Source: Isoetes taiwanensis
Taxonomy: Eukaryota; Streptophyta; Lycopodiopsida; Isoetales; Isoetaceae
Reading direction: 5' to 3'
Assembly (NCBI GenBank): GCA_021234155.1
Contig: JAJEKV010000101.1
Coordinates: 2,957,089-3,021,088 of the forward strand
Length of the DNA: 64,000 nucleotides
Shown here in pieces: positions 43,065 through 56,115 of the stretch; position 1 is the first letter of the stretch; the number at the start of each line of letters is the position of its first letter. Under the pieces are notes generated by a model. It had not been told where the DNA came from, did not search any database, and saw only the letters and a list, made by a program, of their open reading frames with translations. A program made the position numbers and the translations under genes.

Positions 43065-45289
43065 TGTGACGGGCCTGGCCAGTTAACCTCTCGGTAACTG
43101 GAGATCCCATCGATCTCTACCGTTGGATCTATTTACTCTTAGAACTCAGAAAATTGATACATGCATACTTAGGTAAAGAATTTAATCTTTATACATGCTA
43201 TAAGGTCCCAAAAATACTATACTTGCCATTGCTCGACAAAACCCCACACAACAACCAAGTTTAAAAATAGTTATAGTTTTAAGCCGACCCATAATGATAA
43301 TAGTAATACTAAGCAAATATATTGTCTAGCAATCCACACACTCCTACTCGCCCAGCAAGCTTGGCTACTTTCCGGAGCATCTCGCGACTTCTCGCTACAC
43401 CATTAACCACAGGGTTAGTCACACGGACTAAGTGGGGATCGGGGATCTAGGTCATATCTAGCATTAATAATCACAAAGCATTAACTTAGAGCAATAACCT
43501 AGCCTTACCATAACCTCGCCCCTGCAATCCAAGAAATAACTCCAACAAGCATAACCACAATGCATAATTATACCAAACATAGCCATTGCAACTTGATTCC
43601 AACATTAAAAACCACATATACAATAGCCAAGCAACCAAAGCATCAACATTGCAACCAATATTCCTCTGGGTCTGAGCAAGGTCAACTCCTTTGATCGGGC
43701 CCCGGTGACATAGAGGGGGGTAACCACGTGTGTACACACACCCATCCATTTGCGCCCAAAGATGGAGGACCACTTAACTGTGCATGACGTTGTACCATAC
43801 GGTATCAACGCCCGATGTTCAAATAACCATTTACATAGCACTGTGCAAACCGTGAGTCTAGACCATCGCACCTAGACTCCGGCCCCAGAGGTCCATATCA
43901 AAGAATTACATCACAGATAATCACTATCATCATACACATGCCTTAACAAGCTCAACATCAAATTAATTCCATACACACTTTATATAACAAGGAAAAGTTC
44001 AACCATGATTCAATAATTAAAATAACCTCTATAATGCCATATGCAGCTATCATTATTAAATAAAAGATAAATGTCTACGCCTTCCCAAGATTCACTAATA
44101 ACAAGGTTAATATCTATATTTAAGGCTTTAATGATGTTTAATCTATAGCATTCAGCTATGGTTATGCTTTCATTACCAACTTCCTTCTACATAACACTTG
44201 TGCCTTCTAAATTTAACTAATTCCAAAGGTTAAATATATAGCTAGCTAATTTTTTTAAGACTACTTATATCGTAATCGTAAATTACGTATATCCCTTAGC
44301 ATAAACTCCTCCTTGACCTAGGCCTCCATAAATTCCGAGCCAACTCCTTTTCCAGCTAACCCTTGATATATTACTTTAACTCATAGCCTTAGCTTAACCT
44401 TTAACTTATTTTATTGCTACGTTACTAACAATTAATCAATTGTTAACATTTTTTCTTGACCTAACCCTAACTGCGCATTAGGGCGGATTTGGGGTCTGAA
44501 AATGGCCCTTATCTTGGATGCCAGAATTCCACGTCATGTTTCTCGCGACCAATGATGTTTGCGCATTTTTTTCCAAAGTCGGGTATTAGTTGGCAAGTAG
44601 AAAGAGGAGCAGCTTACTTGGCATCCACATGGCTTAAATTTCATAGGACATGTTTGTGCATTCATTGCAACCACATTAATGGCCCCGCATTTTTTGAAAA
44701 TCGTGATCGCGGACCAAAATAATGGCTACTTTTCCCCCCATCATCGTGCACATGCCCACATGCACCAACCACCTTTTCAAATTTTGGCACCAAGATTTCC
44801 ATTGTTCACATTAGCGCCCGCTTCATTGCATCCTCTCCGCCCGCTCTTCATTTGGAATCCAAGTCTTCAATAGTGTCTGTGTTTTTATGGGCGAAAGCAT
44901 AGAGTTAAGCAACAACGGCGTAGACGATGCGGACAAGCAAACGTGACGTTACATGCCATGTTTTTACTACCCAAATTTTCATTTCAAGTTTTTCCTACTT
45001 TTCCCTCTTCCCATTCATCGTATTGCTCCCCGCCATTCATTCTTACAATTCAACAACCGACCAGATCTCTAATTGCATCCATCATTGCTCCTAGTACTCC
45101 TACATTGCTTCAAGCAGTTCATCACTTACAAAACAATAAAGGCATGACGGTGGAAGGATATCTATCCATAGGCTTGTGGGTGAGAATGCTATCCTTAACT
45201 AAGGATGACTATGGAGTTACATCGCCGAGCGACATTCATACGCATAATGAATAGGTAGAACTATAGGTTCAAAATAAATGCTATGGATA

Positions 45290-45330
45290 GTATATTGCAA
45301 AAAAAAAAAAAAAAGGGAAGGGGGGGGAAG
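45290..45330. repeat. A/G homopolymer tract
   Basis: A poly-A run followed by ggggggg inside the nested DNA transposon; a possible old retroposed insertion tail. Nothing coding. Confidence 0.5.
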
Positions 45331-45999
45331 GGGTTTGAAGAGGAGGATATTTGCAAATTTGCACCCTCAATAATACATGGATCACACCATGCGAAAATGC
45401 ATATGCACTTTGTAAATGTGTAGTGAGATTTCGCGCCATGTGATCCTTTTTTGCTTTTTTTCTTCCCTCTTCTTGATTTATATTCACTCACCGAATCAAA
45501 TATTTTTCTTTGGGCTATATTTATCGATGTCGGGATTTGGGACTAGGGAAAAGCATTACCGCATCGTTGTTGTCTAACATATGGACATAAGAGACATGCT
45601 TTTCCAAGGTATACATTCAGGGCAATGGGCATCTAGTTTTACGTTGTAAAATTGTGGGAGCCGAGCTTGAAAGTCGTCCCATGACCTCGTTTAGTTTAAT
45701 TGTGCAAGCCTTATGAGAATGGTGTCCTTGCAATGAAGAAATGTTTGATAAGACGTGCATCCGTGGTTGTTGAAAAAATGAGTTACAAAATATTTGCTCC
45801 ATTAGAGGGTGTTTACTAATGCCACCACACAAAAGCTCCAAAGACATATTGTATAAAATGTCGCTTTCATGAGCCTTTGGATCAGCTTAACTCAAAGTGT
45901 CACATATGGAAACATTGTTAGGTTTGATAAAATAACATAAAAATCTTATTTAATAAAGCTTTGGTTGTTGGTAAAGTGTTGGCTTATTGATTATGTGTT

Positions 46000-46810
46000 T
46001 GTATTTTGCTTTGGGACCCTCTTTGAAAAGTTAAGTTCATAAAACATAATATAACTTGGAATGATACATATTTTATATGCAAATGGGAGACTATTGATGA
46101 GGGACTTGGTGTTATTATCTATTGACAACAAACAAGAAAGTGGATCACACCATGCGAATTTAGTATATTCCAACCTTTTAGCTTATACAAAATTCGCTTG
46201 GTGTGATCTTTATTGAAAAAAATGAATTACTATAGTAAAATTACTTTGATTATCTTTTAATAAAAGAAATATATATGTGTCTTATTTGAAGTTAAGTGTG
46301 GATATGTGACGTGCTCATTTATTGATAAAGTGTTTGCTTTTTGAAAAGGGCTAATAACTTTATGTACTACTAGAGTTGGTAAAGTATTTTAGATGCAAAT
46401 AGGATGCTTGATGTGATCCTTCTTAAAAAAGATATGCTCTTTGAAAAGGACTAATAACTTTATGCACTTGGGGTGGTAAAGCATTAAATGAGAAGGGGTA
46501 CTTGTGTTTAATTTTAATTTGACAACAAATAAGAAAGTGGGATCACACGATGTGAATTTAGTGTGTTCCATTTTTGTTGCATATGTACTATTCGCTTGGT
46601 GTGATCCTTCTTGAAAAATAATATGCTCTTTGAAAAGGGATAATGACTTATGTACTTAAGAGTGGTAAAGCATTTTAGATACAAATAGGAATGAGTACTT
46701 GTGTTTAATTTTAATTTGACAACAAATAAGAAAGTGGATCACACCATGCTTAATTTAGTGTGTCCCTTTTTTTTTGCATATGTATTATTCGGGCTTGGTG
46801 TGATCCATCT
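46000..46810. repeat. Tandem array of about 195-bp units with GGATCACACCA / TGGTGTGATCC
   Basis: 46,412-46,609 and 46,610-46,799 are clear direct repeats (tgatccttcttgaaaa, ..., tttgaaaaggga, ..., ttaattttaatttgacaac aaataagaaagtgg). Two older, diverged units precede them from about 46,000. Each unit carries ggatcacacca and, about 60 bp later, its inverse tggtgtgatcc. More single copies lie at about 45,378 and 46,970. The array lies near the middle of the nested transposon. Confidence 0.82.
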
Positions 46811-47392
46811 TGAAAAAAAATAGCTTTCAAGTAAAAGGAAAGAAAGAAATATCTTATTTAAAGTGTAAAGTGTTAGTATATAAAGTGTTGGTTTATTAAA
46901 ATACTATTTGTTTACGCTTAAGTTGTAAGTTGAATATTTGTGTTTCTATTTACTTTTTTTACGCAAGGATCACACCAAGTAATTTCTTATATGCAATTAT
47001 TTCGTGCATGAAGATTTCGCGATCATATGATCCTCTTTAAACAAGGATGGCTTTGACCTTCAATGTTCATAAATTTTATGAATGTTTGCATATAAGAATA
47101 TCACATATCATATTTTCTTAAAAAATGGTCATCAAATGGATAACTAGTCAAAGAGTTCTTCTACTACTTAAAGGCTTTCAAGACTCATTTTTGCTATAAT
47201 TTAAATAGCAATAGAGTTTTAAAGGAATCTATTGTTAAAGGTAGTCAAAGACTTCTTATATTAGCGGTATCTAAACACAAACACCATAACCTTTGTACTT
47301 CAAGAATGTATAAACCCTTCACATTGCAAAGTATAATGTCATTTATTAGCATCTTCATCGACATTTCCCTTCCTTATCGGAAGCGGCTCATC

Positions 47393-47689
47393 TCAAGGAA
47401 CCAGTATTCGATTCCGAATGCCTTCATCCTCTCTCAATCTCTCACAATATCCTAGGAGGACAGAGTTACCGTCACCACAAAATCGGACTAAACTTGAAAC
47501 GTCCTGAAATGACGGTTTCTTGCCACTCAACGGATCCAATGGATATAAACTGCCATCTGCCCAGATGTCAACACTTTTTGAGCCTGCAAGACACAACACG
47601 TCAAGGTCTAAATTCTTATTTTTTAGACCTCCTTTTTTGCGATTGAAGACTGGAGCATATTCGCGGAGTCGGGTTGGATCCTTATCCAC
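47393..47689 (-). CDS. Small gene-like frame inside the nested transposon, unrecognised
   Basis: 98 codons on the minus strand: 'MDKDPTRLREYAPVFNRKKG', 'SKSVDIWADGSLYPLDPLSG', 'DVSSLVRFCGDGNSVLLGYC', ending ILVP and a stop. The composition is globular, without low complexity, and differs from the AT-rich surroundings. I do not recognise it. A second frame starting at an ATG near 47,710 overlaps it. It could be an element-encoded protein remnant or a captured exon. Whether it is expressed is unknown. Confidence 0.35.
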   Translation of the reverse strand: MDKDPTRLREYAPVFNRKKGGLKNKNLDLDVLCLAGSKSVDIWADGSLYPLDPLSGKKPSFQDVSSLVRFCGDGNSVLLGYCERLREDEGIRNRILVP

Positions 47690-49525
47690 ACATCATTTGG
47701 AGCTTCCATATTGCGTGGATCGCGACGGGCCGAAATGAAGGTGTACAATTTTATGCCCCAAAGACAATTCGCTTCGCGGTGAGCCTAACGTCCGTATTTA
47801 ACCTCGTTTTTGAAATTTGCAACGTGCACATGGAAATCGAAAAGTCCATTCTCCTACAATCCATGCTTTTATACATTAAGCAAATTCAAATTTCGAATTG
47901 TAGGGGTGGAAAGCCTGTATTGGGATGAAGTAAAGATTCCGGTTAATCGCCGGGTTCACATGGACTAACGGGTTACCGGCTTAAAACCTGCTGAACTTGG
48001 GCTGAGGCAAAAAAATTCAGCCCCGTTTTGGAAAATCAGCCCTTGCAAGATCCAACTTGCGTAGCTGATGCAGCGCTAAATTTTTAATCGGTCGACCGGG
48101 CCGAACGGGCGGAGGGCCTAAACTTCTCCATGTGAACCACCCATATATGCGCAGCCACCTCGAAATGAAAGTCTGATACAAAGCTTCAACCTACACATTC
48201 AAATTTTGAAATGTGGAAGGCGGGAAGCTTGTATGGCCATGGCCTCTAAATGAAAATAGCGCAAGAATCGGTGACACGCACGCTTGGTATCTGACAAATC
48301 AAGAGGCACCGTCATGAGTTGCAGGTATGCTATAATGCAAGTGGCTTTTTAGAAGCGCCACATGTTGCATCAGCCTGTCTGACAACCAACAGAATTAAAT
48401 ACATATGGCGCAATGAATGCGCAATCCCCCTTATTCCGGGAGAATATTCCAAGTAAATCTGTAATGATGAGATTTTGGTATCCTAGGTGGCATGGGAAAA
48501 AAGGAGCGGAAATATGACGTGGAATGGCTGATAGGAGGCCATTTTGAGACCCCAAATCCGCCCTAATGTTAACAGGTCACGATTCCGTCCTGCATCTGCC
48601 GGATTTGGCCTCCAGGCCACTGAATCTACATGAAGATCACACAAGGCTTCCCGAATTTGCTGGCAAGGAAGGTTTATGATGCCAACCTGATGGTTACAGG
48701 CCAGTTCCGGGCCACCAAGATCATATCATTCCCAGCCAGATCTTAATCCAATCTTCCTAATTCTGTATCCTCTCTCCATTTCGGCCTCCCCAAGGCCCAA
48801 ATCGGTCCATTCCAGTATGATTCACATGCTTTTGCAAAGATGCCAAATCGGGTAAGATCATGTCGATTATTCCAAACAAAGATTCAAGAAAAAATATCAT
48901 AGCCTTTGTCGGGTTCTGGACTCATCACTTCAATTCTAATCCATTTCACATAACTTTTCATGCTTCCCCGATCATTCTAGTTCATACTATGCAAACGGCA
49001 GCATGCAAAAGAAACTTTTACAGCTTGTAAATCGATTTACGCCACACTTTTATCTTAGTCCAGCCCTCGGGTTCTAATCTGCTATTCCAATCACGCCGGC
49101 ATGGTTTAAATGATCAACTCCCTCGAAATCATTAGATCTATGATGCTTTTGCAAGCTTTTTATATGCGATCAAAAAAATACTTACATATACAATCATGCA
49201 AGTTAATTCATATCCACGCACTTACAATTTACTCTCAATCCATGCCAAGTTCTTGAACAATCCTACCGTATCAACACAATTTTGCTACCCTAGAAAACCC
49301 CAGGTGTAAGGCTTGATCCCCACCTGAAATCCCGCTTGCTTCTTCTGCGCTCCAACACGCTCCCAAACCTCTGCACGCAATTCGCTCCTTCAGCAATCCC
49401 TCTGCAATCTATCTCCTTCCAAATGCTTTTCCACTGTGCTTATTTTTATTTTTAACCACCAGTATTCCGTCCGTATAATCTCTACATATACGACATATTA
49501 CTCTCAATATCCTAGGTCCGTTACA

Positions 49526-52500
49526 GTCTCTCCTCCAAAAATTCAACCCATGTCCTCATGGGCGCATCTCCGGAAACTCACGAAGAATCCAATTGGCATC
49601 TTCCCATGTGGCATCTTCCTCAGGACAACCCGCCCATTGAACCAAAAATCTCTGTATTGTTTGCCTCCTCAAGCGACGGGTTTCCTCTCGCAGAATACGT
49701 TCTGGTCGGGGTACAAAAAGTTCTCCCTGCTTACCAAATCATCGTCCCCCAACATATGGGAAGGATCAAAACATACTTCCTTAAGTTACTCACGTGAAAG
49801 ACATTATGTATTTTCAAGTGCGAGGGTAACTCCAACCTGTAAGCCACCTTGCCAATACGTTCCAAAATTTCATACGGACCCGTATATCTAGGGGCCCATT
49901 TACCTGCACTTTTAAATGCCAGTGAACTCTGCTTGGGATTAATCCTCAAGAACACATAATCCCCTTTTTGAAATTCAAGTGGTCTACGTCTCTTATTTGC
50001 ATACTGCTTCTGTCTATTTTGTGCCACAGCCAAATTCTGGCGAAGTCTTCTTAGTTGAGCATCCATGTCCTCCACTACTTCATTAGCTGCTTCAACATTG
50101 CATTGAGGATCTCTCCAATTAAGAGGACAACGACACTCCTTACCATACATTGCCTCAAAAGGACTCATTTTGATGGAATCTTGATAAGTGATATTGTATG
50201 CAAACTCGGCCAAGTACAAGTAAGAATCCCATACCTTTGGTTGACTAGGCACATACATCCTGAGCATATCCTCCAAGACTTGATTAACTTGCTCCACTTG
50301 GCCATCTGCTTGAGGACGATAAGATGTACTGACATATAACTTAGTCCCAATATTTTAAAATAACCCTTGCCAAAATTGGCTCATAAACTTTGTATCCCGA
50401 TTAGATGAAATAGTGGCTGGCATCCCATGCAATCTGAAAATCTCCTTAACAAATAACTTAGCAATATCCATTGCCATAGCAGTAGTCTTCGTAGGCATAA
50501 AATGGGCCTGCTTAGTTAATCGATCAACCACAACATAAATTGCATCATAACCTGAACGTGTCCGGAGTGAAGTCCATGGAAATACTCTCCCACTTAGAAG
50601 ATGGAATTACTAAAGGTTGTAATTCTCCAGGCTCCCTAAACCTTGATGCTTTTACCTTCTGACAAGATAAACACCTAGCCACGTACTCCTTAACTATCTT
50701 CTTCTGCCCTGGCCAAAAGAAATTCTGGCGCATTTTCCTCAAAGTTTTGTGTACCCCAGAGTGGCCCGCCAAAGGACTATCATGTGCTTCATATAGCAAT
50801 CGCAATCTCAACTCCTGATCATTAGGAATACACATACGACCATTATAATACAAAACTCCTTTGGACAATTCATACCTTGGAAAATCTTGAGGGTTCTCCA
50901 CCACAGGTGCAAAATATGGATCATTCCTCAATTTGCTAAGAATATCTGCATCCCATTGTCCTTGAAGCACACTAATGGAAGTTAAGAATGACCTTCTAGA
51001 CAAAGCATCAGCAATCACATTTTCTTTGCCAGGTTGATATTCAATTTCAAAATCATACTCTTCCCTTAGTTGCATCCATCTCCTTTGCCTATTATTCAAA
51101 TATGGTTGTTTTGCAAAATACTTTAGATTTTGGTGGTCAGTCTTCAAAAAGAAACGACGACCCAATAAATAATGTCTCCATACCCTCAAGGCATGGATAA
51201 TGGCCAACATTTCCAGATCATGCACTGGGTAATTTTGTTCACAGAGACAACTTATTTAGATATATAAGCACAAACTCGCCATCTTGCAAAGAAGACTCCT
51301 CCTATAGCTTTCCCGAAGCATCAAAGTGACTACATGGAAGGGTATATTCATATCCGGAATCCTTAAAACCGGTGCACTAATCAAAACATCCTTTAACTTT
51401 TGAAAACTTTCCCGACAACTATCGGTCCAATGCAAATCATTCTTCTTACCCAAAGAAAGGAAGTCAAAGGAGCTTAATCTTTGCAAATTTAGGAACAAAT
51501 TTGCGGTAATAACCCGCTAATCCCAAGAATGATCTTACCTCCTTCACCGTCTTTGGTGTGGGCCAATCCCTAACTGCCTCAACCTTAGAAGGATCTGGCT
51601 CTAATCCTTTTTCTGAAATTACATGCCCAAGATATACCAATCTAGTTTGTGCAAAAGAACACTTAGATAACTTACCATACAACCTTTCTCGTCGCAAAAT
51701 AACTAGTGTCTGCTCTACATGTTCCACATGCTCCTTTAATGTCCTGGAATATACCAAAATATCATCAAAGAAAACTAATATAAACTTATCCAGGAAAGAT
51801 CGGAATATCTCATTCATGGGACGCATAAAAGTGGCAAGAGCATTTGTCAACCCAAAGGGCATTATTACAACAAACTCGTAATGTCCGTCGCGTGTCCTAA
51901 AGGCAGTCTTATAAATATCTGTATCCTTGATCCGGATCTGATGACATCCAGATCGTAAATCAATTTTTTGTGAAATACTTAGCTTGTCCCAACTGATCAA
52001 ATAACTCATCAACCCTAGGTAATGCATATCTATTCTTCACTATAATCTGGTTAAGCATGCGGTAATCAATACGCAACCTTAATGTCCCATCTTTCTTCTT
52101 TTTTTTCAAACAAAATTGGCGCACCAAATGGAGAAACACTCGGCCGTATAAACCCTTGTTCCAATAATTCCGCTAACTGTTTCTTCAATTCGGCCATCTC
52201 TAATGCATGAAATCTATATGGTGGCCTTGATGTGGGTTCAGCCCCAGGAACAAGTTCTATCTCATGATCTACCATTCTATGTGGAGGCAATTCTGTTAAT
52301 TCTTTAGGAAACACATCAGGAAACTCATCCAACACTTTCTGGATCTCAGGAGCAATAGGTTGTTCTTGTAACTCTGCGGTGCCCAAAAATGAATCTAACA
52401 ACAATGCACATCCCATTCTTATGCAACCATTCTTAATCTGTTTCTTAAAACTTTTCCGGGACAAAGGTATAACCACTAATGATGAAGGCAATCCTTCCAG

Positions 52501-53091
52501 CACATACTTATCTCCATTAGGACTTTGACATGTAACTGTTTGCTCTCCGCAATCAATGCAAACTTTATGTGGCCTGAACCATGACATTCCTAAAATAACA
52601 TCATACTTCCCTAGGCTCAATACTTCAAAACTAGTATGGGACTCAAGATCTCCTACTTGGAATTCAAGATTGTCTACCTTAGCATAAGAAGTCTTAATTT
52701 TACCATCATCCAACTCCACATATCTAGGGTCCCGGCTAATCATATTCAAATCTAGTTTCTTTGCCAAATTTTGGGGAAATAAAACAATGTGTACTACCAC
52801 AATCAATAAGAAAGAGAACAGGAACTCCATGAATAATACTTCCCTCTTAGTGTCCTTCAACACCTTCTCTCGCCTTTGTTTGTCATTGTTGTCTTTTGTT
52901 GCGATGCACTTTGTCGCAACACTTTGCCGGATAGCCCGCAAGATATCGGGCTATATCGTGAGGTTCCACTAGGCCCAACTCCTCCCGGGATCCTCCCCGG
53001 GAACTCATCTCTACAAGAACTGGAACCATATCAAATATCATCAATAATCAAAAATCTTATAATCCACTAATCGTAAGCTTGCTCGATACCA
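49526..53091 (-). mobile_element. Gypsy internal region: protease, RT, RNase H, integrase
   Basis: Fossil pol. Approximate parts on the minus strand: aspartic protease about 52,450-52,800 ('SLGKYDVILGMSWFRP'); RT about 51,480-52,280 ('VDHEIELVPGAEPTSRPPYR', '[12 protein letters not shown]'); RNase H about 50,980-51,290 ('DHQNLKYFAKQPYLNNRQRR'); integrase about 49,800-50,980 (HHCC-like 'HDSPLAGHSGVHKTLRKMRQ', later 'SPFEAMYGKECRCPLNW'). The layout matches Ty3/gypsy (RT before integrase). It is broken in several places and makes no complete polyprotein. Confidence 0.93.
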
Positions 53092-55464
53092 ACCGAGATC
53101 GGCCCGCCGCTTAACCTCTCGCAGAATCGAGATCCCATCGATCTCTACCATTGGATCTATTTACTCTTAGAACTCAGAAAATTGATACATGCATACTTAG
53201 GTAAAGAATTTAATCTTTATACATGCTATAAGGTCCCAAAAATACTATACTTGCCATTGTTCTAAGAAACCCCACACAACAACCAAGTTTAAAAATAGTT
53301 ATAGTTTTAAGTCAATCCATAATGATAATAGTAATACCAAGCAAATATATTGTCTAGCAATCCACACACTCCTACTCTCGCCTTTCTGCAGCTTGGCTAC
53401 TTTCCAGAGCATCTCGCACTTCTGCTTACACCATTAACCACAGGGTTAGTCACACGGACTAAGTGGGGATCGGGGATCTAGGTCATATCTAGCATTAATA
53501 ATCACAAAGCATTAACTTAGAGCAATAACCTAGCCTTACCATAACCCGCCTCGCAATCCAAGAAATAACTCCAACAAGCATAACCACAATGCATAATTAT
53601 ACCAAACATAGCCATTGCAACTTGATTCCAACATTAAAAACCACATATACAATAGCCAAGCAACTAAAGCATCAACATTGCAACCAATATTCCTCCTGGT
53701 CCGAAAGCAAGGTCAACCCTACTGATCAGGCCGCTGACATAGAGGTGGTAACCACGTGTGTGTACACCCATCCACGCCGGCCCCAAAGATTGAGGACCAC
53801 TTAATCGGTGTGCATGACGTTGTACCATACGGTATCAACGCCCGATGTTCAAATAACCATTTACATAGCACTGTGCAAACCGTGAGTCTAGACCATCGCA
53901 CCTAGACTCCGGCCCCAGAGGTCTATATCAAAGAATTACATCACAGATAATCACTTACAATTCACTATCATCATACACATGCTTTAACAAGCTCAACATC
54001 AAATTAATTCCATACACACTTTATATAACAAGGAAAAGTTCAACCATGATTCAATAATTAAAATAACCTCTATAATGCCATATGCAGCTATCATTATTAA
54101 ATAAAAGATAAATGTCTACGCCTTCCCAAGATTCACTAATAACAAGGTTAATATCTATATTTAAGGCTTTAATGATGTTTAATCTATAGCATTCAGCTAT
54201 GGTTATGCTTTCATTACCAACTTCCTTCTACATAGCACTTGTGCCTTCTAAATTTAACTAATTCCAAAGGTTAAATATATAGCTAGCTAATTTTTTTAAG
54301 ACTACTTATATCGTAATCGTAAATTACGTATATCCCTTAGCATAAACTCCTCCTTGACCTAGGCCTCCATAAATTCCGAGCCAACTCCTTTTCCAGCTAA
54401 CCCTTGATATATTACTTTAACTCATAGCCTTAGCTTAACCTTTAACTTATTTTATTGCTACTTTACTAACAATTAATCAATTGTTAACATTTTTTCTTGA
54501 CCTAACCCTAACTGCGTTAACAGGTCACGATTCCGTCCTGCATCTGCCGGATTTGGCCTCCAGGCCACTGAATCTACATGAAGATCACACAAGGCTTCCC
54601 GAATTTGCTGGCAAGGAAGGTTTATGATGCCAACCTGATGGTTACAGGCCAGTTCCGGGCCACCAAGATCATATCATTCCCAGCCAGATCTTAATCCAAT
54701 CTTCCTAATTCTGTATCCTCTCTCCATTTCGGCCTCCCCAAGGCCCAAATCGGTCCATTCCAGGGCGATTCACATGCTTTTGCAGCATGCCAAATCGGCA
54801 AGATCATGCCGTTATTCCAGCAGCATTCAAGAAAAATACTGCAGTCTTTGTCAGTTCTGGACTCATCACTTCAATTCTAATCCATTTCACATAACTTTTC
54901 ATGCTTCCTGATCATTCTAGTTCATACTATGCAAACGGCAGCATGCAAAAGAAACTTTTACAGTTTTAACTGATTTCTGCCACACTTTTATCTTAGTCCA
55001 GCCCTCAGGTTCTAATCTGCTATTCCAATCACTTCTGGCATGGTTTAAATGATCAACTCCCTCGAAATCATTAGATCTATGATGCTTTTGCAAGCTTTTT
55101 ATATGCGATCAAAAAAATACTTACATATACAATCATGCAAGTTAATTCATATCCACGCACTTACAATTTACTCTAAATCCATGCCAAGTTCTTGAACAAT
55201 CCTACCGTATCAACACAATTTTGCTACCCTAGAAAACCCCAGGTGTAAGGCTTGATCCCCACCTGAAATCCCGCTTGCTTCTTCTGCGCTCCAACACGCT
55301 CCCAAACCTCTGCACGCAATTCGCTCCTTCAGCAATCCCTCTGCAATCTATCTCCTTCCAAATGCTTTTCCACTGTGCTTATTTTTATTTTTAACCACCA
55401 GTATTCCGTCCGTATAATCTCTACATATACGACGTATTACTCTCAATATCCTAGGTCCGTTACA
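53092..55464 (-). repeat. 5' LTR of the gypsy element (about 2.37 kb)
   Basis: Uninterrupted LTR. It matches 43,065-44,475 plus 48,569-49,525 nearly throughout. The border with the primer binding site is uncertain by a few bases. It provides the empty site for the DNA transposon in the other LTR. Confidence 0.9.
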
Positions 55465-56115
55465 TTCTTGGAAGGCTTCTTTCATTGCTTTGTGTTCTAA
55501 GACATGTGGAGACAATCCGGCATATAAAAATCCTCTACGACCTTAAATTGTGTCTTCTTCAGTTGCTCTGATGTTAAACATTGGTCAACCCTCTGTTGCT
55601 TAGTCTGTCTTTTTACTATTTCAATTGTCTCTGCCATTCTTTTTTCGCCCGTGCTTAACCCTATTGAAGCTAGTCCAGCCTCTGGTTGGTAGATTGGCAC
55701 TGCAGGAGGGGTGACGTAATTGATCTCTTCTATTTGGCATGGCTTGACTATCCCTTGCCTGTGTTCTTCTGCTGGTGTTCTTTTTTCGAGACAACACTTC
55801 AATTATATCTTGTCGTAGGTCAGCAGATGCAGTACAAGTTTGCACCCCAATTTTAGAGTCCTGTAAAATATGAGCTCGAATTCTTGTCGCAGATCCATTT
55901 ATTGACGTATACCCACAAAACACACATTGCCACTCATTCTGATCAAACTCTTTCACAAATCCCCACTCTGGACCTCTCCTTCGACTACCAGAATTTTGAC
56001 ATACACTTCTTCCATGTGTTGCTACAACCCCCTGTGGCCCTGCCATGACCACGCGACGCCCTCCCACCCCTAGATGATGATGCATGACCATTGACGACGC
56101 CTGATGTAGATGCAT
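55465..56115 (-). mobile_element. hAT transposon, 5' portion (BED-type zinc finger)
   Basis: The amino part of the same hAT transposase. After a low-complexity start the frame reads 'WGFVKEFDQNEWQCVFCGYT' and 'ATRIRAHILQDSKIGVQTC', the C-X2-C-X(n)-H-X(n)-C pattern of a BED finger that binds the transposon ends. It is followed by 'QQRVDQCLTSEQLKKTQFKV', typical of the linker. The rest of the gene is at 41,213-43,064. At least one frame shift separates the finger from the linker (about 55,800). Confidence 0.88.

Larger units (their letters stand above)
44476..48568. mobile_element. 4.09 kb DNA transposon with CATTAGGGCGG termini, nested in the LTR
   Basis: The ends cattagggcggatttggggt (44,476) and accccaaatccgccctaatg (to 48,568) are perfect inverted repeats over about 22 bp and similar for about 80-100 bp (attccacgtcat is shared further in). 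Comparison with the uninterrupted LTR (ctgcg then ttaacagg, 54,511-54,523) fixes both borders exactly and shows no target duplication. No transposase was recognised inside; the element carries internal tandem repeats and one gene-like frame. Superfamily unassigned. Confidence 0.85.
43065..49525 (-). repeat. 3' LTR of the gypsy element, split by a DNA transposon
   Basis: The LTR sequence occupies 43,065-44,475 and 48,569-49,525 (2,368 bp in all). The 4,093 bp between are a foreign TIR element. Without that insert the length equals the 5' LTR to within a few bases. Confidence 0.92.
43065..55464 (-). mobile_element. Ty3/gypsy LTR retrotransposon inserted in the hAT gene
   Basis: Fossil element on the minus strand. 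It is flanked by a 5-bp target duplication TTCTT (43,060-43,064 and 55,465-55,469) and has LTRs of about 2.37 kb beginning TG and ending CA. It has a primer binding site next to the 5' LTR (about 53,080-53,091, TGGTATCGAGC, initiator-Met tRNA type) and a purine tract (ggaggagagac) before the 3' LTR. Pol parts in order are protease, RT, RNase H and integrase; I recognise no gag. It is broken with several breaks. Near-identical LTRs suggest a fairly recent insertion. A DNA transposon sits inside its 3' LTR. Confidence 0.95.
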
